DNA from: a virus
Length of the DNA: 22,636 nt
Reading direction: 5' to 3' (one strand)
IMG/VR virus record: IMGVR_UViG_3300048834_000729
Span: 1-22,636 of that record
The notes under the pieces are model-generated. The model ran no database searches and was not told where the DNA came from. It saw nothing but the letters and a program-made list of their open reading frames with translations. The number at the start of each line of letters is the position of its first letter. The stretch's first letter is position 1. Below, piece after piece: positions 20,546 to 22,636 of the stretch. The position numbers were made by a program, and so were the translations under genes.

Positions 20546-20803
20546 GTGCGGAATGTCGTGTTCATCAAAGTGGAACTCGAGGAGGGCGACAAGCCCCTCT
20601 CGGATACGCCGCTCGTGGCAACGTTCACGCTCATGGCCGCGCACACGAACACGCAGGCCATGACGCTTTCCGACGGCAAGGGCGTGGAGATTCCTGTCCC
20701 GGCGGGCGTGCAGTTGCCGTTCGAGCGGATCAACCTGGCGGACATCTTCGTGCGGAGCAAGGCGGGTGAGGTGGCGTTCGTAGTCGGCCACACGGCCGGA
20801 TAG
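20546..20803 (+). CDS. Small hypothetical structural-region protein
   Basis: 85 residues. The GTG at 20546 follows GGAGG (20536-20540) by 5 bases. It is beta-rich throughout ('VVFIKVELEEGDKPL', 'LVATFTLMAAHTNTQAMTLS', 'VEIPVPAGVQLPFERINLAD', 'GEVAFVVGHTAG'), without cysteines or membrane spans, and could be a small beta-sandwich. The family is not recognised. It lies 15 bases before the tail-tube gene and is probably a virion or tail-assembly component. Confidence 0.7.
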   Translation: MRNVVFIKVELEEGDKPLSDTPLVATFTLMAAHTNTQAMTLSDGKGVEIPVPAGVQLPFERINLADIFVRSKAGEVAFVVGHTAG

Positions 20804-20818
20804 GGCAGGAGAACGACG

Positions 20819-21247
20819 ATGGCGATCAAACTCGGCATGGAAGCAAAGCTGCTCTACAAGGTCGGCGGGCAGGCCGGCGGCGGAGCGTGGGTCGTCCTGG
20901 GCAACACACGGGACGTGACGCTGAACCTGGAGGCAGGGGAAGCGGATGTCACCACCCGCGCCAACAGCGGTTGGCGGGCAACCGTCGCCACGCTCAAGGA
21001 AGCCAGCGTCGAGTTCGAGATGGTGTGGGACACGGCGGATGCCGGGTTCACCGCCATCAAGAACGCCTTCTTCGGCAACGACCCCATCGGCTTCCAGATC
21101 CTCGACGAGACCAGCGGGCAGGGACTCCAGGCGGACTTCTCCATCACGAACTTCTCGCGCAATGAAGCGCTGGAGGAGGCGATCACCGTCTCCGTCACGG
21201 CGAAGGTGACGTACTCGGCGACGGCGCCTTCATGGATCGGCGGCTGA
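20819..21247 (+). CDS. Phage tail tube (major tail) protein
   Basis: 142 residues. The ATG at 20819 follows AGGAGA near 20806-20811. The pattern 'KLGMEAKLLYK', 'WVVLGNTRDVTLNLEAGEAD', 'VTTRANSGWRATVATLKEAS', 'VEFEMVWDT' and 'ALEEAITVSVTAKVTYSATA' is typical of siphophage tail-tube proteins of the lambda gpV/TP901-1 type: 'NVRDVTL' and 'VTTR' segments followed by a beta-sandwich. Hexamer rings stack to form the tube. With no sheath gene next to it, the tail is likely non-contractile. Confidence 0.85.
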   Translation: MAIKLGMEAKLLYKVGGQAGGGAWVVLGNTRDVTLNLEAGEADVTTRANSGWRATVATLKEASVEFEMVWDTADAGFTAIKNAFFGNDPIGFQILDETSGQGLQADFSITNFSRNEALEEAITVSVTAKVTYSATAPSWIGG

Positions 21248-21311
21248 GTCCGCAGGGTTTGCGATCGGAAGCGCGTCGGTGTGGAGTCGGCAGTTGCTCA
21301 CGGAGGCACAC

Positions 21312-21815
21312 ATGCGGTCATTCAAGGACAACCAAGGGCGGCAGTGGTCGGTCGAGGTAAACGTCACCGCCATCAAGCGCGTGCGCGGCCTCACCGGCGA
21401 GGACCTGATGCAGATCATCGAGGGGACGCTGATCGAGAAACTCATCCGCGATCCCGTCCTGCTCTGCGATGTGGTCTACGCCATCTGCAAGCCTGAGGCG
21501 GACGCCCGCAGCGTCTCGGATGAGGAGTTCGGCAAGGCGATGGCGGGCGACGCCATCGAGGCCGCGACGACGACAGTGCTGGAGGAACTCGTGGGTTTCT
21601 GCCCGAGCCCGAGGGACCGGGCCAACCTCGGGCGGGTGCTCCAGGCCACGCGGAAGGTGATGGACCGGGCGCGGGACTTGGTGGAAAAGAAGCTGGACAG
21701 CGGGGAACTGGACCGGCTGGCGGACCGCCTGCTGGCAGAGGGATCACCGGAAGCGACTGCTGGAAGCTCGTCCACCAGTGCGCCGGAATCCTCGGCATCG
21801 ACCCCGGCCCCCTGA
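21312..21815 (+). CDS. Tail assembly chaperone, upstream frame (gpG-like)
   Basis: 167 residues. ATG 21312 is chosen for GGAGG at 21302-21306; the open frame extends upstream without an SD. The N-terminus 'FKDNQGRQWSVEVNVTAIKR' with 'VRGLTGEDLMQII' is typical of siphophage tail chaperone N-terminal proteins. The rest is helical and charged and ends in a Ser/Thr/Pro/Ala-rich tail. In this position the gene usually produces a short protein plus a frameshifted longer one that holds the tape measure during tube assembly. A -1 open frame that lacks a start codon overlaps its 3' half. Confidence 0.8.
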   Translation: MRSFKDNQGRQWSVEVNVTAIKRVRGLTGEDLMQIIEGTLIEKLIRDPVLLCDVVYAICKPEADARSVSDEEFGKAMAGDAIEAATTTVLEELVGFCPSPRDRANLGRVLQATRKVMDRARDLVEKKLDSGELDRLADRLLAEGSPEATAGSSSTSAPESSASTPAP

Positions 21816-22048
21816 CGCTCCGCGACCTGGTGGCGATGCTCGACGGCAGGCAGCGCCACGACTGGTCGATCGCCTCCGCCGTCATGGCGCTCGTCGCCAA
21901 CATCCACCGCGACCCCAAGCGATCCCGCCGACTGAACCCCACCGACTTCGACCCCTTCGCCAAGCGCAATCGGCCCATCCCGGTCGGCGTGTCGGTCCTC
22001 AAGGACGTGTTCATCGACGGCAAGATGCCGCAGGAGGCTCACGGATGA
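21755..22048 (+). CDS. Tail assembly chaperone, downstream frame (gpT-like), reached by probable -1 frameshift
   Basis: The recognisable domain reads 'CWKLVHQCAGILGIDPGPLT', 'LRDLVAMLDGRQRHDWSIAS', 'VMALVANIHRDPKRSRRLNP' and 'TDFDPFAKR', the usual downstream partner of phage tail chaperones. It has no ATG, GTG or TTG at its N-terminus; the first in-frame start (GTG 21830, then ATG 21836) would cut off the conserved first 25 residues. The frame is open without a stop from 21524, fully overlapping the upstream gene in the -1 register. This fits a G/GT-type programmed frameshift. The coordinate given is the start of the recognisable domain, not a start codon. A shorter protein from GTG 21830 is the alternative. 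Confidence 0.7.
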   Translation, partial: DCWKLVHQCAGILGIDPGPLTLRDLVAMLDGRQRHDWSIASAVMALVANIHRDPKRSRRLNPTDFDPFAKRNRPIPVGVSVLKDVFIDGKMPQEAHG

Positions 22049-22533
22049 AGTTCCTCAGCTCACTTTCCACCCGCCACTACGTCTACATCGTCGGCCTGCT
22101 GCTCATGGCGCTCGTGCTCGCGTCGTGCGCGGGCTTCGACCTGGGCGACCTCGTGAAGGTCAAGACGCCCAACACCATCCAGCAGACCACGGGCCTGCCG
22201 TCAACGCTCAGCCTGAACGAGGCCGAGGTCGAGTACCAGAACTGGTTCAACCAGACGCAGACGACCGGCGCGCAGTGGAAGGGCAACATCGAGAAGGCCG
22301 GCGAGCTCCGCGGCCTGTTCAGCCAGCTCACGCTGTCGGCCCTCGACACCGTTGGGCCGACGGTTGCTGGCTTGCCCGTGCTCGGCCCCGCGCTGCCGGC
22401 GCTCACCGGGATCGTCGGCTTGTTCATCGGCTCGGGCAGGCTCCGCAAGGAAAAGGAAGCGTCGTTCAACAAGGGCCTGGAGAAGGGCAGCGGCCTCGCT
22501 GGAAGCACGCCCGCGGGCGGGAGCGGCGCGTGA
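22045..22533 (+). CDS. Lipoprotein with a second hydrophobic segment
   Basis: 162 residues. The ATG at 22045 overlaps the chaperone stop (ATGA), with AGGAGG at 22032-22037. Residues 12-27 are a hydrophobic signal ending in a lipobox LASC, so C28 would be lipidated. Residues 50-95 are polar and helical with a few aromatic residues ('VEYQNWFNQTQ'). Residues 103-129 form a Gly/Pro-rich hydrophobic segment ('VAGLPVLGPALPALTGIVGL'), followed by a basic tail. A lysis-related (o-spanin-like) or superinfection-exclusion role is possible; the function is not determined. Its position right after the chaperones, where the tape-measure gene is expected, is unusual. Confidence 0.75.
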   Translation: MKFLSSLSTRHYVYIVGLLLMALVLASCAGFDLGDLVKVKTPNTIQQTTGLPSTLSLNEAEVEYQNWFNQTQTTGAQWKGNIEKAGELRGLFSQLTLSALDTVGPTVAGLPVLGPALPALTGIVGLFIGSGRLRKEKEASFNKGLEKGSGLAGSTPAGGSGA

Positions 22534-22636
22534 TCACCATGCGGATCAAGGACATGTTCTTCGACCGCGCGGCGGTGGTCCGCGCGGTCGATGGGGCCAA
22601 GCGGAAGGTGCTCAGCAAGGCCGGCGCGTTCATCCG
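22530..22636 (+). CDS. 3'-truncated phage protein, possibly HK97 gp10-like
   Basis: The gene runs off the right edge. The GTG at 22530 overlaps the lipoprotein stop (GTGA) and has GGGAG at 22520-22524; an ATG at 22539 is an alternative. The visible part, 'MRIKDMFFDRAAVVRAVDGA' and 'KRKVLSKAGAFI', is a basic helix typical of the N-terminus of HK97 gp10-type tail-completion or minor head-tail proteins. Only about 35 residues are seen, so the assignment is tentative. Confidence 0.55.
   Translation, partial: MITMRIKDMFFDRAAVVRAVDGAKRKVLSKAGAFI

Noticed and set aside
1-22636. tRNA genes, CRISPR arrays, insertion sequences, integrase and attachment sites
   Set aside because: Looked for by eye and not seen; no repeat-spacer pattern, transposase motif or cloverleaf was found. 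Phage ends are probably outside the window.

Overview
The window is a GC-rich stretch of a lambda/HK97-like tailed phage or prophage. No integrase, repressor, tRNA or attachment site is visible, so integration state cannot be decided. The host is probably a high-GC diderm-type bacterium: a lipobox lipoprotein is present, Shine-Dalgarno (SD) sequences are strong, and third codon positions are mostly G or C. I cannot name the phylum from the sequence alone; Planctomycetota or a high-GC proteobacterium would fit.

Left edge (1-1623): two overlapping genes of unknown function, the second with a zinc-ribbon-like N-terminus and an HTH-like C-terminus. Its codon use looks less GC-biased than that of the phage genes, so it may belong to a different module.

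Replication and recombination block (1624-8907, all +): a sigma-70-like factor with a structured leader and a hairpin over its SD. It is followed by a small unknown protein, a Sak4-like ATPase, a DUF669 ssDNA-binding protein, a RusA resolvase, an SF2 helicase with a zinc ribbon and an SSB-like C-terminal tip, an unknown protein, and a prim-pol/DUF3987 fusion. Together these look like a self-contained replication and annealing system.

Non-coding gap (8908-9455): begins with an iteron-like inverted repeat that could be an origin or operator. It is followed by a ParB-like/DNA methyltransferase fusion.

Reverse-strand cassette (10841-12271, -): four small genes, one of them a Lys/Ala/Pro-rich linker-histone-like tail joined to a HARE-HTH domain. 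A divergent control region (12272-12441) separates it from the late genes.

Packaging, head and tail block (12442-22636, +), close to lambda order: small terminase-like HTH protein, terminase large subunit, zinc ribbon, gpW-like connector, portal, prohead protease/major capsid fusion with a strong internal start, and a DUF2190 decoration-like protein. These are followed by a head-tail joining candidate, a membrane coiled-coil protein, a tail-terminator candidate, a small unknown protein, the tail tube, tail assembly chaperones in two frames (probable -1 frameshift), a lipoprotein, and a truncated gp10-like gene. No sheath gene is present, so a long non-contractile tail is likely.
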